Source: Bacillota bacterium (lineage in GTDB: Bacteria > Bacillota > Clostridia > Lachnospirales > Lachnospiraceae). From it: a DNA stretch of 11,457 nt. The translations under genes were made by a program, and so were the position numbers. The notes beneath the pieces were generated by a model, which did not search any database, was not told where the DNA came from, and saw only the letters and a list, made by a program, of their open reading frames with translations. Where the stretch lies: NCBI GenBank assembly GCA_023424235.1, contig JAFAEB010000390.1:1-11457 (forward strand). The letters run 5' to 3'. Numbering within the stretch: position 1 is the stretch's first letter; every line of letters begins with the position of its first letter. Positions 1 through 6,687 of the stretch are shown here, piece by piece.

Positions 1-837
1 ATACACAAGTATTGTAAATATAAAGGGGAGGATACGATATCATGGGTAGATCGTAGAGGTGAAAGCTTTTATGTTGTACCAAAGAATGTTGATGAGGATT
101 TAAGAAACTATTTGTTTCAAAAACAATTACCAAGCATACTTACTTCAGCAACATTAAGTAATGATGGAGATTTTAGTTACTTAATACGTACCTTAGGAAT
201 AAAAAATCCATCAGTTTCAACGACATCAAACTCATTTCTAATGGAAGAGCAAATGGAAATATATATATCAGACCCTTCAACAACAGAATTACAAAAAAAA
301 CAAATTAAATCAATAGAGAACCTAGCAAATCTTTTATTAATGAACAAAGGACGTGCACTTGTACTTACAAATTCCTTAGAGGAAGTTAGAAGATTAAGAA
401 AAGGATTAGAGCAATATCCAATGCCTTTTCCAATCTTATGGGAGGATACTGCTGAGAGAGGATACTTGATTCGAACATTTAAGGAAGAGGAAGCTACTGT
501 TTTAGTTGGTTCAGATTTCTGGGAAGGAATTGATGTACCAGGAGACTCACTTACCATGGTAATCATTTGGCAGCTACCTTTCCCAGCACTTGATCCTTTG
601 GTGGTGTTACAAAGAAATGAAGTAAAAAGAAAAGGATTGGACGAAAAATCAACGATTGATTATCCTGCTATGGGACTTAGGTTAAAGCAAGGATGTGGAA
701 GATTAATACGATCAAATGAGGATAGAGGTAAAATAGTGATTATGGATTCCGTATTTAATGAGCCATATGAGAAGTTTGTAATCAGTGCCTTACCTAAGGA
801 GGCTAACATAAAATTTTTAGGAGAACTGTTACTTTAA
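1..837 (+). CDS. DinG/XPD-type superfamily 2 DNA helicase, C-terminal part (5' end outside window)
   Basis: The reading frame is open from the first base and ends at TAA (835-837), giving 278 visible residues. Family members are usually about 650-930 residues, so roughly the last third is seen. A TTG at 112 opens the same frame but lies inside conserved sequence and is not the real start. The second helicase lobe is clear: TSATLS (about bases 139-159), motif V as FWEGIDVPG (about 517-543), and motif VI as QGCGRLIRS followed by DRG (about 688-726), which holds the arginine finger. Known DinG/YoaA relatives are ATP-driven 5'-3' helicases, often with an iron-sulfur cluster, that act on repair intermediates, R-loops or quadruplexes. 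The Walker A and cysteine regions are outside the window, so DinG cannot be separated from YoaA-type relatives. A terminator follows directly, so this is the last gene of its unit. Confidence 0.85.
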   Translation: MHKYCKYKGEDTISWVDRRGESFYVVPKNVDEDLRNYLFQKQLPSILTSATLSNDGDFSYLIRTLGIKNPSVSTTSNSFLMEEQMEIYISDPSTTELQKKQIKSIENLANLLLMNKGRALVLTNSLEEVRRLRKGLEQYPMPFPILWEDTAERGYLIRTFKEEEATVLVGSDFWEGIDVPGDSLTMVIIWQLPFPALDPLVVLQRNEVKRKGLDEKSTIDYPAMGLRLKQGCGRLIRSNEDRGKIVIMDSVFNEPYEKFVISALPKEANIKFLGELLL

Positions 838-898
838 TTATATGATTAGTTGCTATGAATGTTTTCTATAAAGCAATCCTAAATATCTATATAAATAT

Positions 899-950
899 TA
901 ACTCTTGTAAATTGCTTACGAAAGTAAACAGTTACAAGAGTTATTTTTAT
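899..950 (+). terminator. Rho-independent terminator after the helicase gene
   Basis: Bases 899-910 pair perfectly with 932-943 (12 bp, TAACTCTTGTAA with its complement). An inner helper stem (912-919 with 924-931, one mismatch and one wobble) is capped by a GAAA tetraloop at 920-923. The downstream arm runs into the T-rich tail TTATTTTTATT. It lies about 60 bases after the helicase stop. The symmetry could allow weak action on the other strand. Confidence 0.8.
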
Positions 951-977
951 TAGATACAATAGTAATCATTTCATACA

Positions 978-994
978 TTCGACGATTTTCGACA
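978..994 (-). promoter_or_regulatory. Tandem Spo0A-box-like sites (0A boxes)
   Basis: Read on the minus strand, bases 994-978 are TGTCGAA-AAT-CGTCGAA. The first heptamer matches the 0A-box core TGNCGAA exactly and the second matches six of seven. The start-to-start spacing of 10 bp equals one helical turn, the arrangement known for paired 0A boxes such as those at Bacillus subtilis abrB. The pair lies about 355 bases upstream of cheA and 141 bases after the helicase stop, so its target is unclear. Chance matches in AT-rich DNA are possible. Confidence 0.4.
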
Positions 995-1282
995 TTTTTA
1001 CTAGAATTATTTTTAATTTATTGTCTTGTGAATGCTTATTTATTAAAAATTTTAGCTTCAATTTAGGACTTACCGATACCTAGAAAAAAATAAATAAAAA
1101 GAGTGTTTGAAAATAAACTGAATTTTATATTATGTATAATAGACTTTCAAGCTACAATTTGATAGTAAATTAGTCCTATATAAGTATTCAGATTGGTATT
1201 GTATGATTTTTTTAATTAATAATGGTTATATATAAATAAATCGAATAATTTAAAATATTTAAATGAAAAAAATGTCTGAAAT

Positions 1283-1309
1283 TAATTTTTTTAATATTAA
1301 TTCCGATTA
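1283..1309 (+). promoter_or_regulatory. Candidate sigma-28 (SigD/FliA-type) promoter for cheA
   Basis: TAATTTTT (1283-1290), 11 bases, then TCCGATTA (1302-1309) resembles the motility sigma-factor consensus TAAAGTTT-N11-GCCGATAA, with about six of eight matches in each half and exact spacing. Transcription would begin near 1316, about 33 bases before the cheA start, which is a natural distance. Chemotaxis genes are classic targets of this sigma factor. The -35 half is low-complexity sequence, so the call is tentative. Confidence 0.4.
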
Positions 1310-1348
1310 AATTAGTTGGAATTAAAAACGATAGCAGGAGGTGTATGA

Positions 1349-2653
1349 GTGGTAGAGAATACAATGGATGAAGCATGGTTAGAGATGTATCTGCATGAGA
1401 GTATTAACATGATTGAACAATTGGAACTTATAATTATTGAGTGTGAAAAGTCAACTAATTTTCAAGAATATGAAATCAATGAAATATTTCGAATCATGCA
1501 TACCATAAAGGGTTCATCCTCAATGATGATGTATCATAATATAGCAAATTTAGCACATGTCCTTGAAGACTTATTTTTTTATATAAGGGAAGAAAAACCA
1601 ACCCAACTTGACACATCAACGATCGTTGATTTTATGTTATCGGGTATCGATTTTATTAAATGCGAAATAGAAAAGATGAAAGAAGGGAATCCTGTAGATG
1701 GAAAAGAGGATGATTTAGTTCATGCTATACATGATTATTTAAATTATTTAAAGAACTCTAGTGAAAGTGAACCTACAATAACAAAGTATGATTATGAAGT
1801 AACCATATATTTTCAAGAAGATTGTGGAATGGAGAATATAAGGGCCTACTCTATCATACACAAAATGAGTGAGTTTATCGATGATATTTATTATGAGCCT
1901 AGTGGTATTATAGAGATGGAAGAAACCATTGACTACATTCGTTCCAATGGCTTTTGGATTAAATTTAAATGTGAAAAGAATTATGATGAGATGCAAGAGT
2001 GGATGCAAAATACATCTTTTGTTAAAGAATTTAATTTAGTAAAAGTTGAAGATATGAGCCTTAATTCAATGGAGGGTGTAAGCAATAATTTGCTAAGCAA
2101 TAATTTGCTAAGCAATAACTTGCTAAGTAATCCTAATTTAGATCCGAATGGAAGGGAAGAAAGTACAAAAAATATTGAATTATCGAATACTGGAAAAAGT
2201 TCAAATATGATAAGTGTTAATGTGGATAAACTAGACAAATTATTGGACTTAATTGGTGAAATAGTGATTGCTCAAGATATGGTTATACAAAATCCAGATT
2301 TGCTTAACATAAAATTAGATAATTTTAAAAAAGCAGCAACCCAATTAAGTAAGATTACCAGTGATATTCAAGATTTAGTCATGGAAATAAGAATGGTTCC
2401 TTTACAAGCTACTTTCTTAAAAATGAATCGTATTATACGAGATATGAGTAAAACATTAAACAAAAATGTTGACCTTGAAATAATAGGTGAAGAAACAGAA
2501 GTTGATAAGAAAATAATTGAATTAATTTCAGATCCACTGATGCATTTAGTTAGAAATGCACTGGATCATGGAATTGAAAGTAACGAAGAACGAACCCTTA
2601 AGGGTAAGTCAACAAAAGGAAAGATAACACTGGAAAATTGCTACTCCAGTTAA
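1349..2653 (+). CDS. cheA: Truncated chemotaxis histidine kinase CheA (P1-P2-P3 and start of P4)
   Basis: CheA phosphorylates itself and passes phosphate to CheY/CheB in receptor arrays. The GTG start at 1349 sits 7 bases after AGGAGG (1336-1341); an out-of-frame ATG at 1345 gives only eight codons. Domains of the 434 residues: P1 Hpt, about 8-130, with phospho-acceptor His51 in MHTIKGSS; a P2-like response-regulator docking domain, about 148-235; a linker with three SNNLL repeats at 245-259; P3 dimerisation helices, about 287-365, from ISVNVDKLDKLLDLIGE; then the opening of P4 with the N box LMHLVRNALDHGIE (397-410). The protein stops at TAA 2651 just after GKITLEN, without the DDGxG and other ATP-lid boxes and without the CheW-like P5. 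CheA is normally about 650-750 residues, so autokinase activity should be absent. Hpt and P2 could still be made and act as a phosphate sink or decoy. Downstream sequence is out-of-frame MCP, so this is a fusion break. Confidence 0.85.
   Translation: MVENTMDEAWLEMYLHESINMIEQLELIIIECEKSTNFQEYEINEIFRIMHTIKGSSSMMMYHNIANLAHVLEDLFFYIREEKPTQLDTSTIVDFMLSGIDFIKCEIEKMKEGNPVDGKEDDLVHAIHDYLNYLKNSSESEPTITKYDYEVTIYFQEDCGMENIRAYSIIHKMSEFIDDIYYEPSGIIEMEETIDYIRSNGFWIKFKCEKNYDEMQEWMQNTSFVKEFNLVKVEDMSLNSMEGVSNNLLSNNLLSNNLLSNPNLDPNGREESTKNIELSNTGKSSNMISVNVDKLDKLLDLIGEIVIAQDMVIQNPDLLNIKLDNFKKAATQLSKITSDIQDLVMEIRMVPLQATFLKMNRIIRDMSKTLNKNVDLEIIGEETEVDKKIIELISDPLMHLVRNALDHGIESNEERTLKGKSTKGKITLENCYSS
2081..2125 (+). 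repeat. Three tandem 15-bp repeats inside the cheA linker (SNNLL x3)
   Basis: AGCAATAATTTGCTA occurs at 2081-2095 and 2096-2110, and a third time at 2111-2125 with one T-to-C change. The unit is a multiple of three and encodes Ser-Asn-Asn-Leu-Leu three times between P2 and P3, where linkers tolerate length changes. Replication slippage is the likely origin. Confidence 0.95.
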
Positions 2654-3677
2654 AAAAATGGCTGAAATTGCAGATAAAATAGCAATTGGTGATACAGATG
2701 TTTCACTTGACCTTAATTCAAAAGATGAAGTTGGTATGTTAGCAAAAGCTTTTAATGAGATGATCAATAATATTAAATATCAAGTTCATATTGTGGAACG
2801 ATTTGCAGATGGTGACTTAACGCTATCGGTTAATCCAAAATCCGACGTGGATACATTAGGTATTAAACTAAAAGAGATGGTAGAATCAAATAGAAATCTA
2901 TTATTAAATATTAAGCAAGCCGCTGATCATATTGCTTCTAGTGCAAATCAAGTATCTGAGTCCAGTATTATATTATCACAAGGTGCTTCAGAACAAGCAA
3001 GTGCAGTAGAGGAGTTAACGGCATCTTTAGAAGAAATCTCAAGCCAAACAAATTTAAACGCAGAAAAGGCAAACAATGCCAATTCCATAGCAGAAATAGC
3101 GCAAGTAAATGCGGATTTAGGTACCACGAAGATGAAGGAAATGCTAGTAGCAATGGATGAAATTAATGAATCAAGCTCAAATATATCCAAAGTAATAAAA
3201 GTAATTGATGATATTGCTTTTCAAACGAACATATTAGCTTTGAATGCAGCAGTAGAAGCCGCAAGAGCTGGACATTTAGGTAAGGGATTTGCAGTTGTAG
3301 CTGAAGAAGTAAGGAATCTTGCTGCAAGGTCTGCAAATGCAGCAAAAGAGACAACAGAAATGATAGCAAGTTCCATTAAAAAATCGGAAGATGGAACAAA
3401 AATAGCCAAAGAAACAGCAGATGCTCTTAATAAAATTGTAGGAAGCTTAAGTGAAGCTGGAGGATTAGTTACAGAGATTGCAGGTGCGTCCAACGATCAA
3501 GCTATTAGTATTGGACAGATTAATATTAGTATTGGACAGATTAATATTGGTATTGAGCAAGTACTAGGAGTAGTTCAATCGAACTCTGCTACCTCACAGG
3601 AGAATGCAGCAGCTAGCGAAGAGCTCGCAAGTCAATCAGAAATATTAAGAGAAACTGTATCAAAATATAAATTATAG
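2637..3677 (+). pseudogene. Methyl-accepting chemotaxis protein, N-terminally truncated (HAMP plus signalling domain)
   Basis: MCP-like sequence starts at about 2637 with IATPVKKMAEIADKIAIGD, the usual first helix of a HAMP domain just after the second membrane helix. The first ATG in frame is 2658, four bases after the cheA stop, with no Shine-Dalgarno upstream; translation could only come from re-initiation after cheA. Counting from that ATG (339 residues): HAMP about 1-42, a second HAMP-like helical stretch about 43-90, then the long cytoplasmic coiled-coil hairpin with its tip near 184-225 (DDIAFQTNILALNAAVEAAR then GFAVVAEEVRNLAARS). Ligand-binding domain and both membrane helices are missing; full MCPs are commonly 550-700 residues. 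One heptad is duplicated in the C-terminal helix at 283-296, and the tip reads AGHLGKGF instead of the usual AGE-x-G-K/R-GF. It is probably non-functional, or at most a soluble signalling fragment. A terminator follows. Confidence 0.8.
3504..3545 (+). repeat. Perfect 21-bp tandem duplication (one coiled-coil heptad) in the MCP
   Basis: ATTAGTATTGGACAGATTAA plus T occurs at 3504-3524 and again, identically, at 3525-3545, encoding ISIGQIN twice. Usual MCPs have a single such heptad between the ASNxQA and GIEQV segments. Perfect identity at DNA level points to a recent event. Confidence 0.95.
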
Positions 3678-3689
3678 CATGTTAAAATT

Positions 3690-3745
3690 ATAGAAAGGGA
3701 AGTCTTCTACCTATTATGGTATAAGACTTCCCTTTTCTATTATCC
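3690..3745 (+). terminator. Rho-independent terminator after the MCP fragment
   Basis: GGGAAGTCTT (3697-3706) pairs with AAGACTTCCC (3723-3732). ATAGAAA (3690-3696) extends the stem with CTAT and the T-run before it (3733-3740), with one bulged T. The loop can form an extra TACC/GGTA stem. A-rich sequence on one side and T-rich on the other would let it also work on the minus strand. Confidence 0.8.
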
Positions 3746-3875
3746 TTACTTAGCATAATTATATCATGAAAATTCTTATATGGATAGACTTATATTTTTG
3801 TGGAAATAAGTGTAAAATAAGTGGGTAAACAAGTTATGATTAGCAATTCAATTAATTCTTGGGAAGGAGTACAAT

Positions 3876-6491
3876 ATGAATTCATATGTAATTGGAATTA
3901 ATGAAACCTGTCGTGAAGATATTGAGATGGTTGGAGGTAAAGGGGCCAATCTTGGTGAACTGACAAGGATTTCATCTATCCTTGTTCCCGATGGATTTTG
4001 TGTCACAAGGAATGCTTTTACGAAGGCCTTAGATGGAAATATAGAATTTAATAATCTACTGGGGGAATTATCAAAGGTTAATATTGATGACTTGGATAAA
4101 ATAAGTGAACTGAGCAACAAGGTTCAAATAACGATAAATAAATTACTACTACCAATTCAAATTTATGAAGAGGTTTTAAATAAACTTAATAAATATGGAA
4201 TTAACCATGCTTATGCAGTGCGTTCAAGCGCTACATTTGAAGATTCAATATTAAACTCCTTTGCTGGGCAACAGGATTCATATCTAAATATAATTGGTAT
4301 TGATGCTATTCTATCTCATATAAAGAAATGCTGGGCATCGCTTTATAATGAAAGAGCAATCATCTATCGTATTAGGAACGATTTTTCACATAGAAAAGTT
4401 ACGATGTCAGTAGTTGTTCAAAGAATGGTATTCCCACAAGTATCAGGAGTAATGTTCACCGCAGATCCGATCACGAATAATCATAAAGTTTTAACGATTA
4501 ATGCAAGCTATGGGCTAGGTGAGACTATCGTTTTAGGTCTAATAGAACCAGATAGTTATACGGTTATAGAGGGAGAAATAAAAAATATTAAAGTTGGAAC
4601 TAAGAAGTTAGCAATGAATTTAGCCATAGATGGTGGTACTAAGGAAGAAGAAATAAAAGAGGAGGATAGGGTAAAATTAGCTCTTACCAAGGAGCAAATT
4701 ATTGAGCTTTATAGGATTGGTAGAAGAATAGAAGAGCATTTCGGATACCCACAGGATATTGAATGGTGTTATAAAGATAGTGCATTCTACATTGTTCAAA
4801 GTAGGCCAATAACAACTCTATATCCAGTGCCAAAATCAGAGGATAATGATAAACATGTATATATATCTGTTGGACATCAACAAATGATGACGGATGCTAT
4901 GAAACCCTTAGGTAGTTCAATATTTCAGCTAACATCCTTTGGACCAAGATATTTAGCTGGCGGAAGGTTATTTATTGATGTAACACATATGTTAAAGAAT
5001 GAGAGCAGTCAAGCCATGTTATTAGAATCCATGGGACAACATGACCCTCTTATAAAAGATGCATTATTAACAATAATTGAACAAGACTATATCACGATTA
5101 TTCCATCCATTGGTGAAGCAGATAATAAAAGCACACCGATTGATCCAATGGAATCATTATTACAAGTAGAATATGATAAAACAATCGTATCAGGATTAAT
5201 GCTAGAGAATGAAAAATCTCAAGCCGAGCTAAAAGAGAAAATAGAGATGAAATCAGGAATCGATTTAATTGAGCTTATAAAGGAAGATATTATGGAACTT
5301 AAGAGAATGTTAACAGATCCTATTAGCTCGAATATATATACACAAGCGATACATGCTACAAAATGGGTGAACGATAGAATCTTAGAATGGCTAGGAGAAG
5401 AAAATGTTGCTGATATTCTTTCCCAATCTGTGCCAAACAATATAACTTCTCAAATGGGGATTGATTTAATGAAGCTGGCTGATGAAATACGACCATTTAA
5501 AGAGGTCATTCATTATTTACAGAGAACAAAGGATGAGAATTTTCTAGATAACTTAAATAAGCTACCTGGTGGAGATAAAGTTTATATTACCTTTAAAAAG
5601 TTTTTAGAAAGATACGGAATGCGCTGTAGCGGAGAAATTGATATTACGAATCCAAGGTGGAAAGAAAAGCCAACATCATTGATACCTATGATTCTTAACA
5701 ACGTGAATAACTCACTGCCAAAGGCTGGTGATGAGAAATTTGAGCAAGGAAGAATAGAAGCAAAGGAAAAAGAAGAGGAGTTAATTAAGCGGGTAAAAGC
5801 ATTAGATAATGGTGAGAAAAAAGGGAATGATTTAAAGCGAATGATAGACCTTATTCGAAATTATATAGGTTATCGAGAGTTTCCGAAATATATGATTGTA
5901 AATCGCTATAACATTTATAAAAAGGCACTATTAAAAGAGGCAAGTAAGCTAAGTAAGGATAATGTTATTAAGGAACTAGAAGATATCTATTATTTAACTT
6001 TAGAAGAACTACAAGAAGTGATTCTTACTAAGAAACTTAATTATAATCTTATTAGTAAAAGAAAAGAAGAGCATGAGTTCTTTAAAAGCTTAATTCCACC
6101 CAGAGTTATCACATCAGATGGTGAAGTGATACATGGTAAGTATCATATGGAACATATCCCAAAAGGTGCTTTACCTGGTTTAGCAGTATCTAAGGGGATA
6201 GTGGAAGGACCTGCTCGTATTGTAATAAATATGGAAGATGCTAAACTTCTACCAGGTGATATTTTAGTTACCACCTTCACGGACCCTAGTTGGACCTCTT
6301 TATTTGTATCAATAAAAGGTTTAGTTACTGAAGTTGGGGGGTTAATGACTCATGGAGCTGTTATTGCACGCGAATATGGTTTGCCTGCAGTAGTTGGAGT
6401 TGAACATGCAACAAAGCTTATAAAAGATGGCCAATATATTAGAGTTCATGGTAGCAAAGGATATGTTGAAATACTAGATAAAAATGAATAG
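3876..6491 (+). CDS. rph: Rifamycin-inactivating phosphotransferase Rph (PEP-synthase-like)
   Basis: Rph inactivates rifamycins by transferring the beta-phosphate of ATP, through a histidine, to the ansa-chain hydroxyl, releasing AMP and phosphate; it is cytoplasmic. The 871 residues match the roughly 867-residue Listeria-type enzyme. Parts in order: ATP-grasp/PPDK-N domain from VGGKGANLGEL (about 19-29), with AVRSSATFEDS, SGVMFTADPIT and QDIEWC..VQSRPITTLYP to about 315; a rifamycin-binding middle domain beginning with the subfamily signature GHQQMMTDAMKPLG and including SQSVPNNITSQMG and YGMRCSGEIDIT; and the C-terminal swivelling domain with catalytic His826 in GGLMTHGAVIAREYGLPAVVGV. True PEP synthase (about 790 residues) lacks the GHQQMMTDAMKPLG-type middle domain, though databases often give that name. 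ATG 3876 follows AAGGAG (3864-3869) by six bases. No persuasive promoter was found; TATGAT at 3835 lacks a -35. All key residues appear intact. The name rph here is not ribonuclease PH. Confidence 0.9.
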   Translation: MNSYVIGINETCREDIEMVGGKGANLGELTRISSILVPDGFCVTRNAFTKALDGNIEFNNLLGELSKVNIDDLDKISELSNKVQITINKLLLPIQIYEEVLNKLNKYGINHAYAVRSSATFEDSILNSFAGQQDSYLNIIGIDAILSHIKKCWASLYNERAIIYRIRNDFSHRKVTMSVVVQRMVFPQVSGVMFTADPITNNHKVLTINASYGLGETIVLGLIEPDSYTVIEGEIKNIKVGTKKLAMNLAIDGGTKEEEIKEEDRVKLALTKEQIIELYRIGRRIEEHFGYPQDIEWCYKDSAFYIVQSRPITTLYPVPKSEDNDKHVYISVGHQQMMTDAMKPLGSSIFQLTSFGPRYLAGGRLFIDVTHMLKNESSQAMLLESMGQHDPLIKDALLTIIEQDYITIIPSIGEADNKSTPIDPMESLLQVEYDKTIVSGLMLENEKSQAELKEKIEMKSGIDLIELIKEDIMELKRMLTDPISSNIYTQAIHATKWVNDRILEWLGEENVADILSQSVPNNITSQMGIDLMKLADEIRPFKEVIHYLQRTKDENFLDNLNKLPGGDKVYITFKKFLERYGMRCSGEIDITNPRWKEKPTSLIPMILNNVNNSLPKAGDEKFEQGRIEAKEKEEELIKRVKALDNGEKKGNDLKRMIDLIRNYIGYREFPKYMIVNRYNIYKKALLKEASKLSKDNVIKELEDIYYLTLEELQEVILTKKLNYNLISKRKEEHEFFKSLIPPRVITSDGEVIHGKYHMEHIPKGALPGLAVSKGIVEGPARIVINMEDAKLLPGDILVTTFTDPSWTSLFVSIKGLVTEVGGLMTHGAVIAREYGLPAVVGVEHATKLIKDGQYIRVHGSKGYVEILDKNE

Positions 6492-6508
6492 CAATTGGGG
6501 TAGATGTA

Positions 6509-6562
6509 AATAGATTGCTTTCTATTTCTTCTTATGCTATTCTTGTACTAATTACAAGTTTT
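6509..6562 (+). terminator. Weak hairpins after rph (possible leaky terminator or attenuator)
   Basis: AAATAG (6509-6514) pairs with CTATTT (6523-6528), and CTTGTA (6542-6547) pairs with TACAAG (6553-6558), the latter followed by TTTT. Both stems are six AT-rich base pairs, so termination would be incomplete. rph and the transporter may therefore be partly co-transcribed. Confidence 0.3.
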
Positions 6563-6590
6563 GGATATTTAGAGAAAGGAGATATGTCAA

Positions 6591-6617
6591 ATGAGATTTA
6601 TTCGATTTCCTTGTTAA
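6591..6617 (+). CDS. Possible leader peptide of 8 residues (MRFIRFPC) ahead of the transporter
   Basis: ATG at 6591 follows AAAGGAG (6575-6581) by nine bases and gives MRFIRFPC before TAA. A second ATG at 6584, only two bases from the same Shine-Dalgarno, opens a 14-codon frame overlapping 6625. A strong ribosome-binding site with no long ORF behind it, just upstream of a hairpin covering the transporter's own Shine-Dalgarno, is the layout of translation-attenuation leaders of drug-resistance genes. There is no direct proof of translation, and short ORFs are common by chance. Confidence 0.3.
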   Translation: MRFIRFPC

Positions 6618-6638
6618 TTCATAAATGATACAATCCGT

Positions 6639-6685
6639 CCCCCACCTTTTAATTATTAAAATGATAAATATAAAAGGAGGAAGGG
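6639..6685 (+). promoter_or_regulatory. Hairpin that can hide the transporter's Shine-Dalgarno
   Basis: CCTTTTA (6645-6651) pairs with TAAAAGG (6671-6677). After one A-A mismatch, CC (6642-6643) pairs with GG (6679-6680), and CCC (6639-6641) can pair with GGG (6683-6685) across an AA bulge. The right arm contains the whole AAGGAGG (6674-6680). A competing local palindrome, TTTTAAT-T-ATTAAAA (6647-6661), uses the same left arm and would free the site. This is read by eye, without folding energies. Confidence 0.4.
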
Positions 6686-6687
6686 CA

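Larger units (their letters stand above)
838..1348. other. 511-base AT-rich intergenic region
   Basis: This gap between the helicase and cheA holds the terminator at 899-950, a tandem Spo0A-box-like pair at 978-994 and a sigma-28-like promoter candidate at 1283-1309, each listed separately. TATAAT at 1135-1140 and TATGAT at 1202-1207 lack a convincing -35 at proper spacing. I see no ORF with a good ribosome-binding site, no tRNA, and no c-di-GMP riboswitch of the kind that often precedes clostridial chemotaxis genes. Confidence 0.6.

Noticed and set aside
112..114. TTG as start of the first gene
   Set aside because: The frame is open to the window edge, and family-like sequence (SWVDRRGESFYVVP) continues upstream, so the gene is simply cut by the window.
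177..566. 129-codon minus-strand ORF opposite the helicase gene
   Set aside because: It is the antisense of conserved helicase motifs, has no recognisable domain and arises from the codon bias of the real gene. The other minus-strand ORFs under cheA, the MCP, rph and the esterase are rejected for the same reason.
1135..1140. TATAAT in the 838-1348 gap as a promoter
   Set aside because: TTGAAA lies 22 bases away, outside workable spacing, and such hexamers are frequent in AT-rich DNA.
2658..2660. ATG as a genuine independent start of a soluble MCP
   Set aside because: There is no Shine-Dalgarno, and MCP homology continues upstream of it (IATPVKK). Only re-initiation after the cheA stop could use it.
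2645..2660. Programmed +1 frameshift joining CheA to the MCP
   Set aside because: The A7 run lies after the cheA stop codon, no slippery site or stimulatory hairpin precedes it, and the fusion would join unrelated partial domains.
3835..3840. TATGAT as an rph promoter
   Set aside because: The sequence 17 bases upstream (GTAAAA) does not resemble TTGACA and no extended -10 TG is present, so it is left unannotated.
6625..6627. ATG as the start of the transporter
   Set aside because: It has no ribosome-binding site, and the extra residues come from the regulatory hairpin region. The TTG at 6688 has an ideal AAGGAGG.
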